Origin: Bacillota bacterium
Lineage (GTDB): Bacteria > Bacillota > Clostridia > Acetivibrionales > DTU013
Direction of reading: 5' to 3'
NCBI GenBank assembly: GCA_023433505.1
Contig: JAEZCO010000052.1
Coordinates: 28,136-92,135, forward strand
DNA: 64,000 nucleotides
The notes below the pieces were generated by a model that saw only the letters and a program-made list of their open reading frames with translations, was not told where the DNA came from and did not search any database. Of the stretch, positions 1 through 10,031 are shown piece after piece (within the stretch, counting starts at the first letter, position 1; every line of letters starts with the position of its first letter). The position numbers and the translations under genes were made by a program.

Positions 1-655
1 TGCTCCACCAGACCTTTGTACGGTTTAACAGCAATTCATACGGGATGCCGAGAACGTTTTCCGCATTCAAGATGCACTCGGGATAAGATGGCCCCCCAAT
101 AAAATAGATAGTACTTTCGCCCGGAGTACAGCGGATCTCCCAGGTATTCTGGCCCGCGCCCTCATTTACGCACACATCGCCTTTAAACAAAATCTGAAAA
201 TTGACTCTGAAAGGACTTGGATATTGATTATAGAACTTTATGCCTGATTCACCATAGGCCAGCAGTCCGTATTGAAGGCCAAATTCTTTAAAGCTCCCGG
301 TGTTGTTTACGGAACTGATGGCTTCATCACAGCAAAGCGTGAAGCTGCAGGCTTGGGTAAGCTTTATGTTTCTTACGACGCATGGGCTCTCACTGTCTGC
401 AAAATCAGTTATTTCGCCGGCAAGTCCTCCGTCTTTGATGATCTGATGCTTCCATACCGCAGTACCTGCCTCTCTTTCTGACCTTATTTCAACCTCCGGT
501 GAAAAGGAAGATAAAAGTTTGATAAACGATGGAGAGCTGTACGGAGGGCCAAATAATTGCGTAATGTCCGCGCCCTTCCCATAAGCGATTATTCTTCCAT
601 TTCCCGTACAATGGATTCCTTGAGTCCTGTTAAAATCACGATTGTCAAATTTCAT
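1..655 (-). CDS. Partial unrecognised protein of the carbohydrate locus (C-terminus outside window)
   Basis: An open frame reads leftward from an ATG at 655 to the window edge with no stop, giving about 218 residues. The start is supported by a GGAGG ribosome binding site 7-8 bases upstream. The protein begins MKFDNRDFNRTQGIHCTGNG and has no signal peptide. It contains short hydrophobic beta-like stretches (for example GIPYELLLNRTKVWW at the cut end), consistent with the N-terminal beta-domain of a carbohydrate-active enzyme, but I recognise no family. It lies 272 bp downstream of the GH106-like gene in the same direction, so it may be the last visible member of that transcription unit. Its role in glycan breakdown is inferred only from this context. 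Confidence 0.6.
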   Translation of the reverse strand, partial: MKFDNRDFNRTQGIHCTGNGRIIAYGKGADITQLFGPPYSSPSFIKLLSSFSPEVEIRSEREAGTAVWKHQIIKDGGLAGEITDFADSESPCVVRNIKLTQACSFTLCCDEAISSVNNTGSFKEFGLQYGLLAYGESGIKFYNQYPSPFRVNFQILFKGDVCVNEGAGQNTWEIRCTPGESTIYFIGGPSYPECILNAENVLGIPYELLLNRTKVWWS

Positions 656-927
656 GCTGCATTCCTCCACGCGGACATTATGATTGATTTTTTACGGCGA
701 ATCAGCCGATTTTATGATTATAGTAGCGTTTTGAGGCCGGTATTGCAATGGACTGCAAAGATAACATGATGGATTAAAACGACATTATACAGGCTAAGCA
801 ATTGGTTGAGTATAGATTTGAGAACGGTGGAATCAACCTTAAGGGAATGGCGCTCCAGCCCGGATTTAATGACCCCCTGCTGCTTCTCACGGAACACTGG
901 AGCGCATATAAAAAAGTTAACCGGCAG

Positions 928-3900
928 TCATGCTTTACCGCAGCTGCAGATACTGACAAAGGGTTCCTTAAGCAGACCGGAAGGAATCAGCATATACTCT
1001 TGCGCAAACGCCTCTCCTTCCGTCACAAAGCTATACGGTCCGTAAGCTCCGGCCAATAAAGGAAGCTGATGAAGCGGTCCGAAGGTGTTTCTGCGGGTAA
1101 GAACGGCCTCGACAATTACCGGTCCTTCCGCATCCAGTTCCTCCGTAATATCCGCTTTATACGGCTGCCATGCCACCATTTTTTCCTTGCCGTTTTTTGA
1201 AAGCACCTTGATGCAGGCCGCTTCAAAGTGTTCAAAGGATAAAAAAGCCCTTTCACCCTTGCCTGGCTTTTCATCAATATTCATCCGGTAGCGTATTTTC
1301 CCTGAATAAAATGGCAGGCCTTGTTTTGTCAAATCCCCGATGGATAGTTTATCCCTGAGACCTGTTAGGGTGTTCTTATTTTTCTCGGCTACAACTCCAA
1401 AGGAACCAATGATGTAGAGCGTTTCCAGGTTTATTCCCCCATGGAAATCAACAACCAGTTCAACGGTATTACAGCCTGTCTTTAGAAGCTCTCCGGACAG
1501 GGGAATTTTACCGTAACACTTGTCAATCCACCAGCCATTTACCTTTTTGTGGTCTACATTCATCCCATTGACAAAGATTTCAAAGCATTCTGCTCTTTCA
1601 AGAATCAGCTCTGTCTGGCTTTCCGGAATCTTATCCACATTGAAAGCGAATTGAAGGGTCAGCCTGCCTTTTGCTTCGTAACTCTGCTTTTTGGCGAACC
1701 ATGGCTGGAGCATTTCTCCTCCTCTTAAAGGCAGGCCATAGTGCCGTCTTACAGCCTGATCCACCTTTAAAATTTCCAATTCGTCCTGCCATTCTCCTTC
1801 ATCATATTTATACCTTGCCATATCCAGCACACATACATTGGGTTCATCCAGTTCAAATTCATAGGGACCGTTCACCGGGCATCCGCGATTTTCAACCCAC
1901 TTCTCCTTGTTTTGCAGTCCCGCAGCCGGTTCCTGGGTAATAACATAAAGATGCTCCCTGCAAGGCTCAAAATCAGTTGTTATTTCCATTACGCCCTCCT
2001 CTCCGGAGTTCATAACGGATACCCGTTCGCCTGTGGAGCACAGCCATTCCTCAGCATACCCGCTGAGCCCTATTTTGATTTTCGCATTTTTATAGGGCAC
2101 TTCACGGTTTACATTCAAGCACATAAGATATTTATTCCTGCCGTCATCCCTCATCTGGCAGAATACATCTTCTATCTCTTTCCCTTCGCAATCATAAACA
2201 CCGATCTTTGTTGTCAAATATCCTGAAACGGCAGAGACAACACTTTCCTGCTGAAAGGCAATCTTTTCGGCATCCGGTGAGAAATTAAGTACCTCACGGG
2301 CTTCCAAAGCATCAAGGTGTGTAGGCGCCTCACCGATAATGACGATATTCCCTCCCGCCCGGGAGAATTCCTCTAAAAGCCTGACGGTTGAAGAACGGAT
2401 AGTACCCATGCCGGCAATTATAACCACCTTATAGCCTGCTTCTCCGACCTTTAAAAGGACCTTGCCGTCAGCCTCCCTTTCAATGACGGAATGCCTGGAG
2501 AGGATATCTTCATCCCCATAATCAAAATCAATATGCGCGCCTGAAAGCCATTGAAACAGGTTTGCATATTTCTCTTCCAGGGCTTTTATCTCCGGAGCTT
2601 CTGCCGAAAGCATTTTTGCCCATCCCGGATGCACCCGGCTCCAAACGCTTTCAACCGGATTGAGCACAAGCACGTCACAGCACGGCTTTCCCTGGCTCAT
2701 TAAAAGACCGATCCTGGAGAAATAATCTTCTACATACCCATACTCTTTCCACCAGGCAGACTGATGAAGAATACTTGCAGGATAATCACGTTTTCCTTCA
2801 CCTTCCATTGTATACCATGCTAAATGAGGGCATCGCAAATTGATGCCAAAGAGCGCCTGCCAGTCGCCGACGGCCTTATGGGCCTCAAAATTCATTTGCC
2901 AGCCCGTACAGCCATACAGCTCCGACAGAAGCCATTTTTTGCCTAGCTGTCTTGCCGCTGATGAAAGCTGCTTGGCAATCCAATAAGCCCTGTTGTTTTC
3001 CGTCAGCACGTCAACGCCGGGGTAGCCCATATGCTCATAATAGCACATCACCGAGCCACACATGGCTGTTTGCGCCGTAAGGCTGTCCTCATGAAGAATA
3101 TGCCCCGTCAGCAGGATGTTGTTATTCTCACACCATTGATTGATAGGCTTTGCAAAATTGTCAATAAACATTTGCTGCAGCAGCTCGACATAATGCCATT
3201 TGACCTGGGATATATCTTTACCGTCTTTTTTAAGAAATAATTCAGGCAGCTTATCGGTCAGGTCATAGCCATACCTCTTTTGGAATTCCTCCGGCAGCAG
3301 GGACGTCCATGGCGCGCGCCATATATCGCCGTCATTGCCTGAACCAAATTCGTCCATCAGTGTTCCTCTGTGAGGTTCGTCGGTAAATATGCCCTTAATC
3401 GATTTACCCAGCCTGTTTCCGCATTTCTGCCTGTATTTTTCGTGGGTCAGCTCGATAAACCTTTCCGTAGCCTTTTTGTTCAATGTATCCACATAGGTAT
3501 ACCCGTTATAGAAACTCTGCTGCGAATGCTGAATGACTTTAAATACAAGCACCTGTTTCCCTCTATAGCTTTCAGGCACCGTGCTTTGAGTTAGTCTTTC
3601 ATACCCGTATATATCCAGACCTTCAAGTCTGCAGGCAAACGCTGCCGTGATGTCTGCACTCCATTTGAAATCTTCGGAGTCTTCCAAAATGCTGAGCCTA
3701 ATGGACTTCATCCCGTATTCGGGATTCTCGGTAACCATCCCCCCGGCGGTCCCGCTTGGCCACCGGTCCTCGTCATACAGCCAGGCTTCCATGCCGAGCT
3801 TTTCCGCTTCGTCCGCGCAGGCATTGACAAGCTCGAACCATTCATCCCCAAGGTATTCGGTCTCAAGCCCGGTTCTCGAGTGCATGAAGAAACCGCCAAA

Positions 3901-4035
3901 GCCCATCTCCTTCATCACATGCACCTGCCGTAACAATTCCTCCTTTTCCAGCTTTCCGTTCCATGCCCAGAAGGGTTTTCCGCGGTATTCCGGCGAAGGA
4001 TTGATAAAATCCATATGTAATTTGTCAATACCCAT
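928..4035 (-). CDS. GH106-like glycosyl hydrolase (alpha-L-rhamnosidase-related)
   Basis: This 1,035-residue protein matches the large glycosyl hydrolase group related to GH106 rhamnosidases. Recognisable motifs are FWAWNG at residues 22-27, FMHSRTGL at about 50-57 and LYDEDRWPSG at about 86-95, in the order expected for the start of the catalytic barrel. The C-terminal third looks like a beta-sandwich, sugar-binding type region. There is no signal peptide, so it probably acts in the cytoplasm on imported oligosaccharides. The ATG at 4035 has an AGGAG site just upstream and lies 22 bp after the stop of the preceding gene. Upstream in-frame codons would overlap that gene and are unlikely starts. 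Rhamnosidase specificity is a family-level guess. Confidence 0.75.
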   Translation of the reverse strand: MGIDKLHMDFINPSPEYRGKPFWAWNGKLEKEELLRQVHVMKEMGFGGFFMHSRTGLETEYLGDEWFELVNACADEAEKLGMEAWLYDEDRWPSGTAGGMVTENPEYGMKSIRLSILEDSEDFKWSADITAAFACRLEGLDIYGYERLTQSTVPESYRGKQVLVFKVIQHSQQSFYNGYTYVDTLNKKATERFIELTHEKYRQKCGNRLGKSIKGIFTDEPHRGTLMDEFGSGNDGDIWRAPWTSLLPEEFQKRYGYDLTDKLPELFLKKDGKDISQVKWHYVELLQQMFIDNFAKPINQWCENNNILLTGHILHEDSLTAQTAMCGSVMCYYEHMGYPGVDVLTENNRAYWIAKQLSSAARQLGKKWLLSELYGCTGWQMNFEAHKAVGDWQALFGINLRCPHLAWYTMEGEGKRDYPASILHQSAWWKEYGYVEDYFSRIGLLMSQGKPCCDVLVLNPVESVWSRVHPGWAKMLSAEAPEIKALEEKYANLFQWLSGAHIDFDYGDEDILSRHSVIEREADGKVLLKVGEAGYKVVIIAGMGTIRSSTVRLLEEFSRAGGNIVIIGEAPTHLDALEAREVLNFSPDAEKIAFQQESVVSAVSGYLTTKIGVYDCEGKEIEDVFCQMRDDGRNKYLMCLNVNREVPYKNAKIKIGLSGYAEEWLCSTGERVSVMNSGEEGVMEITTDFEPCREHLYVITQEPAAGLQNKEKWVENRGCPVNGPYEFELDEPNVCVLDMARYKYDEGEWQDELEILKVDQAVRRHYGLPLRGGEMLQPWFAKKQSYEAKGRLTLQFAFNVDKIPESQTELILERAECFEIFVNGMNVDHKKVNGWWIDKCYGKIPLSGELLKTGCNTVELVVDFHGGINLETLYIIGSFGVVAEKNKNTLTGLRDKLSIGDLTKQGLPFYSGKIRYRMNIDEKPGKGERAFLSFEHFEAACIKVLSKNGKEKMVAWQPYKADITEELDAEGPVIVEAVLTRRNTFGPLHQLPLLAGAYGPYSFVTEGEAFAQEYMLIPSGLLKEPFVSICSCGKA

Positions 4036-4057
4036 TCTTACAACTCCTAACTGTAAA

Positions 4058-6157
4058 CTATTCCGGGGAAGGGGGCGCATCAGGGGATATAAACCTGCAA
4101 AGATCCGTATCCTTCCCTTCTCCATACATCACCCTGAGACGCTTTATATATGCAAGCAAAGTGTAATAAAAGCTTATAAGCGTACCCTGACAGCCTCTAT
4201 CCGGCATAAGCTCCGCATGCTTCACCATGTACTCTTCGGCAAAGGACAGGGCTTCATCACATATCCGGCGTATTTCACGCCTTTCAGCTTCCTTCACTTC
4301 ATCCTTTGTATTCATTCCGACGATATCTTTAACTTCCATTATCTTATCAATTGAACGTATATAGATTGCGGAGCATTCGACACGGTTCAGCAGAAATTCA
4401 ATATGCTCTCTGCCCCTTGGATTTTCCGTCGCACGGAGACATATTTCCAACTGAGGGATAATAACAGCATAGTCTCTTTCAATTTGAGGGATGTCGCTCT
4501 TCTCCCATTCGGAGATATATCCAAGCTTCCCGTTTGCAACCCAGCAGCCTACAAAAGAAAAAGCCAGATTGCTGAGCTTCCTTACGTCAATTTCCGAAAG
4601 GTCGATGAGCTTCATTGCCTTGGCAAAATCTTTTAAAGGCTTGATACCGAGGTAACGGCCATAAATCCGGTAAAACTCTTCAGAGCCGGCAGGCGCCAGC
4701 AGTGCTGCTTCCGCCACATAGCGCAAGGTCGTTTTGTTCTCCGACGTCCTCCAGTGATTTACCGCATATCCCGCAATCTGCCCCGGGCTTTTACGCAGGA
4801 GATAGGACAGCAGATCATGATTCCCTTCAATGCTGTTTTGGAAGAGATACATGTCTCCGTCAAATTCGCTCCAGCTATAAAACATCGATTTTAAGATATC
4901 CTCCCTTGTAAAGCCCATGTCAGCGATGGACTCATAAGCATTCCGGGCGCCATGGGACGGAAGGAAGGAGTAAGCGATATTTTCAGGTACAAAGCTCCGC
5001 AGGATCATCAGAGATATTTTCAAAGCCTCAATGTCCGTTGCGTATACTCCCAGTGTCAAAGCAGGTTTTCCCCTGCCTCTCCACCTTTCTTCCAGCGTGG
5101 TTAATACCTTCAGGTTTTCCGCAATATCAAAGGCTATCCCGGCGATCTCAATGGTTGACTCACTGAGCATGCTTTTAAAATTGGATTTCTCTACGAATTC
5201 GCTGCCATAAAGGTTTGAAAGCAGCTCCAGCACTTTTTCCCGAGGTGTGCTGCCCTCATATCCTCCGCATTCGCGGGTCATTAGTTCCAGCCTGTCAATA
5301 CACGGATAATCTGCAATAATGGAGTTGCATATCTCTATCAAGTCATCATGGGTTTCACGGACATTATTTTCGATGTCCCAGCCCTCAAGGGACAATTGCA
5401 GCTTCAGTCCGCAGTTTTTTGCCTCGGCAAAAACCTCCTGCAGCCAGTGGACAGCCAGATCGCTGCGTGTCTCAAGGTCGTCGAAGGCCGGCTCGATTTC
5501 CGGTATGCAAAAGGTCTCCTCATTTTTTATTTTGGCCCGCAGTAAAGGATGATCAGGAATCCTATGCACCTGCCCGTAGAAAAACCAGCCGGCACGTATT
5601 TTTCTGTCCGGGAACTCAGCTCTATACCATTGCCCGTAATAGCTGTGGAAGGAAATGTGGTTGAAGCGCATCCGCGCAACATTTCTTATGTACTCCCGCG
5701 CATCTTCCAGGGTATAGGAGGAAATATCCATCGGGAAGTTGATGTGCTGCCGTATTCCTCTAGACTTCACAGCCGGGCAGATTTTCTCGTCCCAGTTCAA
5801 AGTATCCTCCAGCAGCAATTCGGAGGGCAGAACAGGTCCCGTAATTTCAAACAGGAGGCCTGCTTTTTCAAGAAACGTGTACATTGCGCTTAGAACACAG
5901 GAGCTGTCCTCTCCCTGCAAGCTGACTTTAATTTTATCCGGCGCCTCATTCCGGCAGGAGATGGAAAAGGACTGATCCTTTAAACCCTTATTTACGATAA
6001 ACTCAAAAAACCACTGCGCGGATTCGGAGCTCTCCTCCTCCTCCAGGCAGTGATTTCCATACCCATTGAGAAAATAAATCAGTTCCGTTGAACCAAATTT
6101 TAAAACCGGGTCACTCAGGTCTGCTTTAATCGAATAGTTTATGTTATTCACCCCCAT
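4058..6157 (-). CDS. Uncharacterised glycosidase-like protein (GH20/GH67-type architecture)
   Basis: A 699-residue protein without signal peptide or membrane segment. The first ~125 residues resemble the non-catalytic N-terminal domain shared by GH20 hexosaminidases and GH67 glucuronidases. A barrel-like part follows (SRGIRQHINFP near residue 132, then FNHISFHSYYGQWYRAEFP). The last ~250 residues look helical, which is common in alpha-glucuronidase-like proteins. I do not recognise a catalytic signature, so the substrate is unknown. The ATG has a GAGGAG site 8 bases upstream. It sits between the sensor kinase (133 bp upstream) and the GH106-like gene (22 bp downstream), all on one strand, and is probably co-transcribed with the latter. 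Confidence 0.55.
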   Translation of the reverse strand: MGVNNINYSIKADLSDPVLKFGSTELIYFLNGYGNHCLEEEESSESAQWFFEFIVNKGLKDQSFSISCRNEAPDKIKVSLQGEDSSCVLSAMYTFLEKAGLLFEITGPVLPSELLLEDTLNWDEKICPAVKSRGIRQHINFPMDISSYTLEDAREYIRNVARMRFNHISFHSYYGQWYRAEFPDRKIRAGWFFYGQVHRIPDHPLLRAKIKNEETFCIPEIEPAFDDLETRSDLAVHWLQEVFAEAKNCGLKLQLSLEGWDIENNVRETHDDLIEICNSIIADYPCIDRLELMTRECGGYEGSTPREKVLELLSNLYGSEFVEKSNFKSMLSESTIEIAGIAFDIAENLKVLTTLEERWRGRGKPALTLGVYATDIEALKISLMILRSFVPENIAYSFLPSHGARNAYESIADMGFTREDILKSMFYSWSEFDGDMYLFQNSIEGNHDLLSYLLRKSPGQIAGYAVNHWRTSENKTTLRYVAEAALLAPAGSEEFYRIYGRYLGIKPLKDFAKAMKLIDLSEIDVRKLSNLAFSFVGCWVANGKLGYISEWEKSDIPQIERDYAVIIPQLEICLRATENPRGREHIEFLLNRVECSAIYIRSIDKIMEVKDIVGMNTKDEVKEAERREIRRICDEALSFAEEYMVKHAELMPDRGCQGTLISFYYTLLAYIKRLRVMYGEGKDTDLCRFISPDAPPSPE

Positions 6158-6290
6158 GGCAGTATCTCCTCGTACAAATCTTCAATATATGACGCCTTAT
6201 TATATCGCCTTATTTACTCTGAGTATAGATCACTTTATACTTAATTTGAATGGCATATCTTTGTTTTTGCTTGCAGAATTTTAGATTCTG

Positions 6291-8126
6291 TCAGATTTTA
6301 TTTGCCGGAAACAGGATACTTACAATGGTGCCCTGTCCCGGAACACTGGAGATGGTAATGCCGTAATCCGCGCCATAGTGGAGCTTGATGCGCTTATTGA
6401 CATTTTTCAAACCAATGCTTTTCATCGTGTTGCCGACGCCGTTGATATAGTCATTTATTTTCCTGACCTGCTGCGGGTCCATCCCTTTGCCGTTATCGCT
6501 CACCTCGATGAGGATATCGCTATTTTTCTTTGCGCCCGTAACACGGATGACGCCTTCCTTTGAACGGCTTGACAGGCCATGGTTTATAGCGTTTTCAACC
6601 AGGGGCTGCAAAATCAGTTTAATGGTATTGTATTCGCAAATTTCCTTATTGATATCGACAATGATATCAAACATGCCGGAAAAACGGATTTTCTGGAGCA
6701 GGATATAATCCATCAGATTATTGATTTCATCCTGAATCCTGACCACCTCTGTCTTGCTGTCTATGCTGTACCGGAGGATCTTCCCCAGAGACAGCGTCAT
6801 TTCAGCCGTCTGATCGTCTTCGTTTATTTCCGCCATCATGTGGATGGACTCAAGGGTGTTATACAGGAAATGGGGATTGATCTGGTTCTGGAGCATTTGA
6901 ATTTCCAGGTCCTTTTGTTTAATCCGATCCGTATATACCTCCCGGATTAATTTCTTGATCTTTTTTGCCATGCTGTTGAAGCCTTTGGCAAGCTGGCCTA
7001 TTTCATTCCGGTTGGAGAATTTTATATTTACGTCAAAATCTCCTTTTTCAAATAATTTCATCAAAATCACAAGCTTTTTCATCGGCACGACCATTCTTCT
7101 TGCAATGATCACCACCAGCAGCATTGCGATAAAAATCAGGGTGGCCGTGATGATAACGGTGGTTTTGCGCAGTTGGTTTATATTTTTGTTCAACTCGCTG
7201 ATGGGAATAATATTAATGACCTTCCAGCCGGTCAACTCGCTTGTTTTTTGGCTGACAAGGTAATCCATCCCTTCAATGCTGAGATTCTGGTTTTCCGTAC
7301 CTCCTTTGTCAACAAGGTTAAGGAGCTCCTTGTCGGCCTTTTTGGCAATATTGGCTTCATTGTTGTCATAGACAGTGTTTCCCTTTTTGTCAACGATCAG
7401 GATTCTTTGTCCGGGGACGATCACCATTTTTTCATAGACATTCTTCAGAAAAGAACTGTCGCAATTCACCATAATTACCCCGACGATTTCGCTGTCCGCA
7501 AGCTTCAAAATGCCTCTGGCAACGGAGAAAACATAGACCGGGCCTTGCTTTTCCGCAATATTGGGGAGGGCAAAGGTACTCACGATCACAGGCTTCCCGA
7601 AAGCCCGGATGCTTTGTTTGAACCACTCCTCGTCTACCGGTTGAAAGCCTGAGGACAAAAGCTCGGCGCCGGATATTTTATATTCGCTTTTCCCTTGCAG
7701 GTTAAAGACAAATACGGAATTCGTATAGGTTTTATAATTTAAAATCTTGAAAGCCATTTGATCAAATTGCTTTTTGAATTCCAGGGTATTGGTATTGGTT
7801 TTGCTAAATATTTGCAGATTATTGATAAAGGAATTGTAGATATTGTTATCGGGACCTTCGATCAAAGGGTATTTTGTAACATTGATGGTATCCTGGATGA
7901 ATTCGTCAATTTTACTCACCGCGTTGCCGTTCATCTGGCTGATGGTCGTGAAGGTCGCCAGCTCTTTATCCGCTTTGAATTTTGAGAAGCTTATAAATGA
8001 AAGGAGTATAGTGATCAGAAATACAAATCCGAATGCAACAAACAATTCCATAATGATGGGCATGTTCTGAAGCTTTAGCTGCCGGCATATTTTTTTTATT
8101 TTGATGAACCTGCGCCTGCGGGACAT
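6291..8126 (-). CDS. YesM-type sensor histidine kinase
   Basis: A 611-residue membrane kinase. One membrane helix lies near residues 24-50 (IIMELFVAFGFVFLITILLS), followed by an extracellular dCACHE-like sensor of about 270 residues and a second helix near 325-345. A HAMP linker follows, then the His_kinase domain with phospho-acceptor motif NQINPHFLYNTLE, and an HATPase domain with DNGKGMD and GIGLKNVNKR. This is the standard layout of kinases that sense extracellular sugars and pair with YesN-like AraC regulators. The partner regulator is divergent, starting 145 bp away at 8272. A strong promoter lies at 8154-8182, and a GGGAGGAG site precedes the ATG. Confidence 0.9.
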   Translation of the reverse strand: MSRRRRFIKIKKICRQLKLQNMPIIMELFVAFGFVFLITILLSFISFSKFKADKELATFTTISQMNGNAVSKIDEFIQDTINVTKYPLIEGPDNNIYNSFINNLQIFSKTNTNTLEFKKQFDQMAFKILNYKTYTNSVFVFNLQGKSEYKISGAELLSSGFQPVDEEWFKQSIRAFGKPVIVSTFALPNIAEKQGPVYVFSVARGILKLADSEIVGVIMVNCDSSFLKNVYEKMVIVPGQRILIVDKKGNTVYDNNEANIAKKADKELLNLVDKGGTENQNLSIEGMDYLVSQKTSELTGWKVINIIPISELNKNINQLRKTTVIITATLIFIAMLLVVIIARRMVVPMKKLVILMKLFEKGDFDVNIKFSNRNEIGQLAKGFNSMAKKIKKLIREVYTDRIKQKDLEIQMLQNQINPHFLYNTLESIHMMAEINEDDQTAEMTLSLGKILRYSIDSKTEVVRIQDEINNLMDYILLQKIRFSGMFDIIVDINKEICEYNTIKLILQPLVENAINHGLSSRSKEGVIRVTGAKKNSDILIEVSDNGKGMDPQQVRKINDYINGVGNTMKSIGLKNVNKRIKLHYGADYGITISSVPGQGTIVSILFPANKI

Positions 8127-8153
8127 AAAATATCTCCTCCCATTCTTCTTTAT

Positions 8154-8182
8154 ATTGTATAATTTCAGATTTACTTTGTCAA
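8154..8182 (-). promoter_or_regulatory. Promoter of the sensor kinase gene
   Basis: On the minus strand TTGACA (8177-8182) is followed after 17 bp by TACAAT (8154-8159), a near-consensus vegetative promoter about 28 bp from the kinase ATG. On the plus strand a TATAAT at 8198-8203 may serve the divergent regulator, but no good -35 goes with it. Confidence 0.75.
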
Positions 8183-8271
8183 AAAGAGCCGATTGGGTAT
8201 AATGTATTCAGAGCCAGTTATGTGTTAGAATTAAGTTGTCCTATTTTTTGACGGTAAAAAGGAGAAGGCCG

Positions 8272-9888
8272 ATGGTGAAAATTTTTATTGTTGACGACGA
8301 CACTGTCATACGGGCAGGGATTAAAAAAGTTATCAACCGGTATCTACCGGAAAACATTGTCGTGGGTGAAGCTGCCGACGGCCAGGAAGCCCTGGATGCC
8401 ATCACGGATAAAAGGCCGGATATTTTGATAACAGATATAAAAATGCCTGTCCTGGATGGCGTTGAGTTGATACGGACACTTAAAAATAAAGGCATTGGCA
8501 TAAAAATCATCGTCTTGAGCGGCTTTGAAGAATATTCCATGGTCAGGGAATCCCTGAAAAACGGGGCGGAGGATTATCTGCTGAAGCCTGTTGACACAAA
8601 GGTACTCATCGACCTGATTAAGAAACTGGAACTGGACATCGAAAACGATAAAAAATCGGCAACGGATTCCAAATTCGCAAGCGAGGCTGTGAATCAGGCT
8701 CTGGAAATCATGAAGGGACAACTGCTTGAAGAAATTATCAAAGGGAATTATGACGAAATTGAAGGCTATGCGGAGAAGTCCAGAGAACTCGACTTGCTGC
8801 AGGAAAAATTATTCGGCATTATTTGCATCGACACGGATTATACTTCCGCCTTTTTTAAAACAGGGGACCGGAAATCTGAATTGTCAAAAAACGGACCTGT
8901 CCGGAAATTCTTTGCGCTTACGGATTTGAAAGGGAATACCCTGTCAAAGCTTTTTATAACGCCACAGGACAGCAAAATGGTGCTGCTGGTGTCATCGGCA
9001 CAAGCAGGCGCACAGAATTTTACAACGGACATACACGCCATGCTTGAAGCGTTTCAGCGTTTTTGCAAGGAAGAGCTTAATATACTGCTTACTTGTGGCA
9101 TCAGTGCCGTTTACACGGATATAAGAAAAACACAGCCTGCTTTCACTCAAGCCCTGTTTGCCCTGGAAAGACGCTTTTTTTGCGGAGGCAACCGTCTTAT
9201 TGCTTATAACCCGGAGAGCAAGCCCTATTGCCTCATTGACGAAACGCTGCTTGAAACGGATATAAACGAGCTGATCAAAGGGATTGAGCTGGGACAGCTT
9301 TCAAAGGTCAAGAAAGTAATGGAAAGCCTTCTGCATCTCACCTGCTTAAGCAATGTGGACCCTGAAAATTTCCGCCAGGTCTGGACCCGCATTGTAAACA
9401 GGGTAGGAAAACTTGTGCAGGATTTTAAGGATATCTCCGAAAGCTTTGGAAATAAGGACATGAATACGTATATTTACGAAATCGATACCTTAAAGGAACT
9501 AAAGGAGTATCTGGCAGATACCTTTCTGGAAATCGTCGAGGGCATTAACCTTGAACGGTCGGAAAAAAGCAAGAAAAGCATTGAAATAGCCAAAGATTAC
9601 ATCCGGAAGCATTATAAGGAAGATATCAGCCTAAAGCTCATCGCCGAGCATGTATGCCTGAACGCAACCTATTTCAGCGATCTTTTCAAATTGGAAACCG
9701 GGAAAAACTTTATCGACTTTTTGATTGAAACCCGGATCAATGCTGCAAAAAAGATACTTTCAAACCACGAGAGCAAGATCTATGAAATCGCCGAAGCCGT
9801 GGGCTATAGCGACCCCACCTCATTCAACAGGGCTTTCAAGAAATGTGTCGGGGTTTCTCCCGTTGAATACAGGAAAATCATCAAGTAG
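8272..9888 (+). CDS. YesN-type response regulator with AraC DNA-binding domain
   Basis: A 538-residue regulator. The receiver domain is at residues 1-120: acidic DDD near 8-10, phospho-acceptor D55 in ILITDIKMPV, and conserved LKPVD near 105. A long central linker domain follows, then a C-terminal AraC double helix-turn-helix (ISLKLIAEHVCLNATYFSDL and YEIAEAVGYSDPTSFNRAFK). It should activate the adjacent transport and hydrolase genes when phosphorylated by the divergent YesM-type kinase. The ATG at 8272 (MVKIFIVDDD) is preferred over the upstream in-frame codon at 8236 because GGAGAAGG lies a few bases before it and the receiver fold begins at once. Confidence 0.92.
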   Translation: MVKIFIVDDDTVIRAGIKKVINRYLPENIVVGEAADGQEALDAITDKRPDILITDIKMPVLDGVELIRTLKNKGIGIKIIVLSGFEEYSMVRESLKNGAEDYLLKPVDTKVLIDLIKKLELDIENDKKSATDSKFASEAVNQALEIMKGQLLEEIIKGNYDEIEGYAEKSRELDLLQEKLFGIICIDTDYTSAFFKTGDRKSELSKNGPVRKFFALTDLKGNTLSKLFITPQDSKMVLLVSSAQAGAQNFTTDIHAMLEAFQRFCKEELNILLTCGISAVYTDIRKTQPAFTQALFALERRFFCGGNRLIAYNPESKPYCLIDETLLETDINELIKGIELGQLSKVKKVMESLLHLTCLSNVDPENFRQVWTRIVNRVGKLVQDFKDISESFGNKDMNTYIYEIDTLKELKEYLADTFLEIVEGINLERSEKSKKSIEIAKDYIRKHYKEDISLKLIAEHVCLNATYFSDLFKLETGKNFIDFLIETRINAAKKILSNHESKIYEIAEAVGYSDPTSFNRAFKKCVGVSPVEYRKIIK

Positions 9889-9950
9889 GCGCCGCAAATA
9901 AATTTCCAATCTGAAATTATGCAAGCAAATACAAAGATAAGTCATTGCTA

Positions 9951-9979
9951 TTGAACAGGAAGTAACCTACACTTAAATT
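9951..9979 (+). promoter_or_regulatory. Candidate promoter of the sugar transporter genes
   Basis: TTGAAC (9951-9956), a 17 bp spacer and TAAATT (9974-9979) lie in the 143 bp gap before the binding-protein gene. The -10 is weak, which would fit a promoter that needs the AraC-type activator encoded just upstream. Confidence 0.4.
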
Positions 9980-10031
9980 ATTAATGGTGCACCTATTAAT
10001 GCAAATCAAACAATATCAGGAGGTATCTTTT

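Noticed and set aside
3647..4354. Plus-strand 235-codon frame across the two glycosidase-like genes.
   Set aside because: It is antisense to two well-supported genes, crosses their boundary and has no domain likeness.
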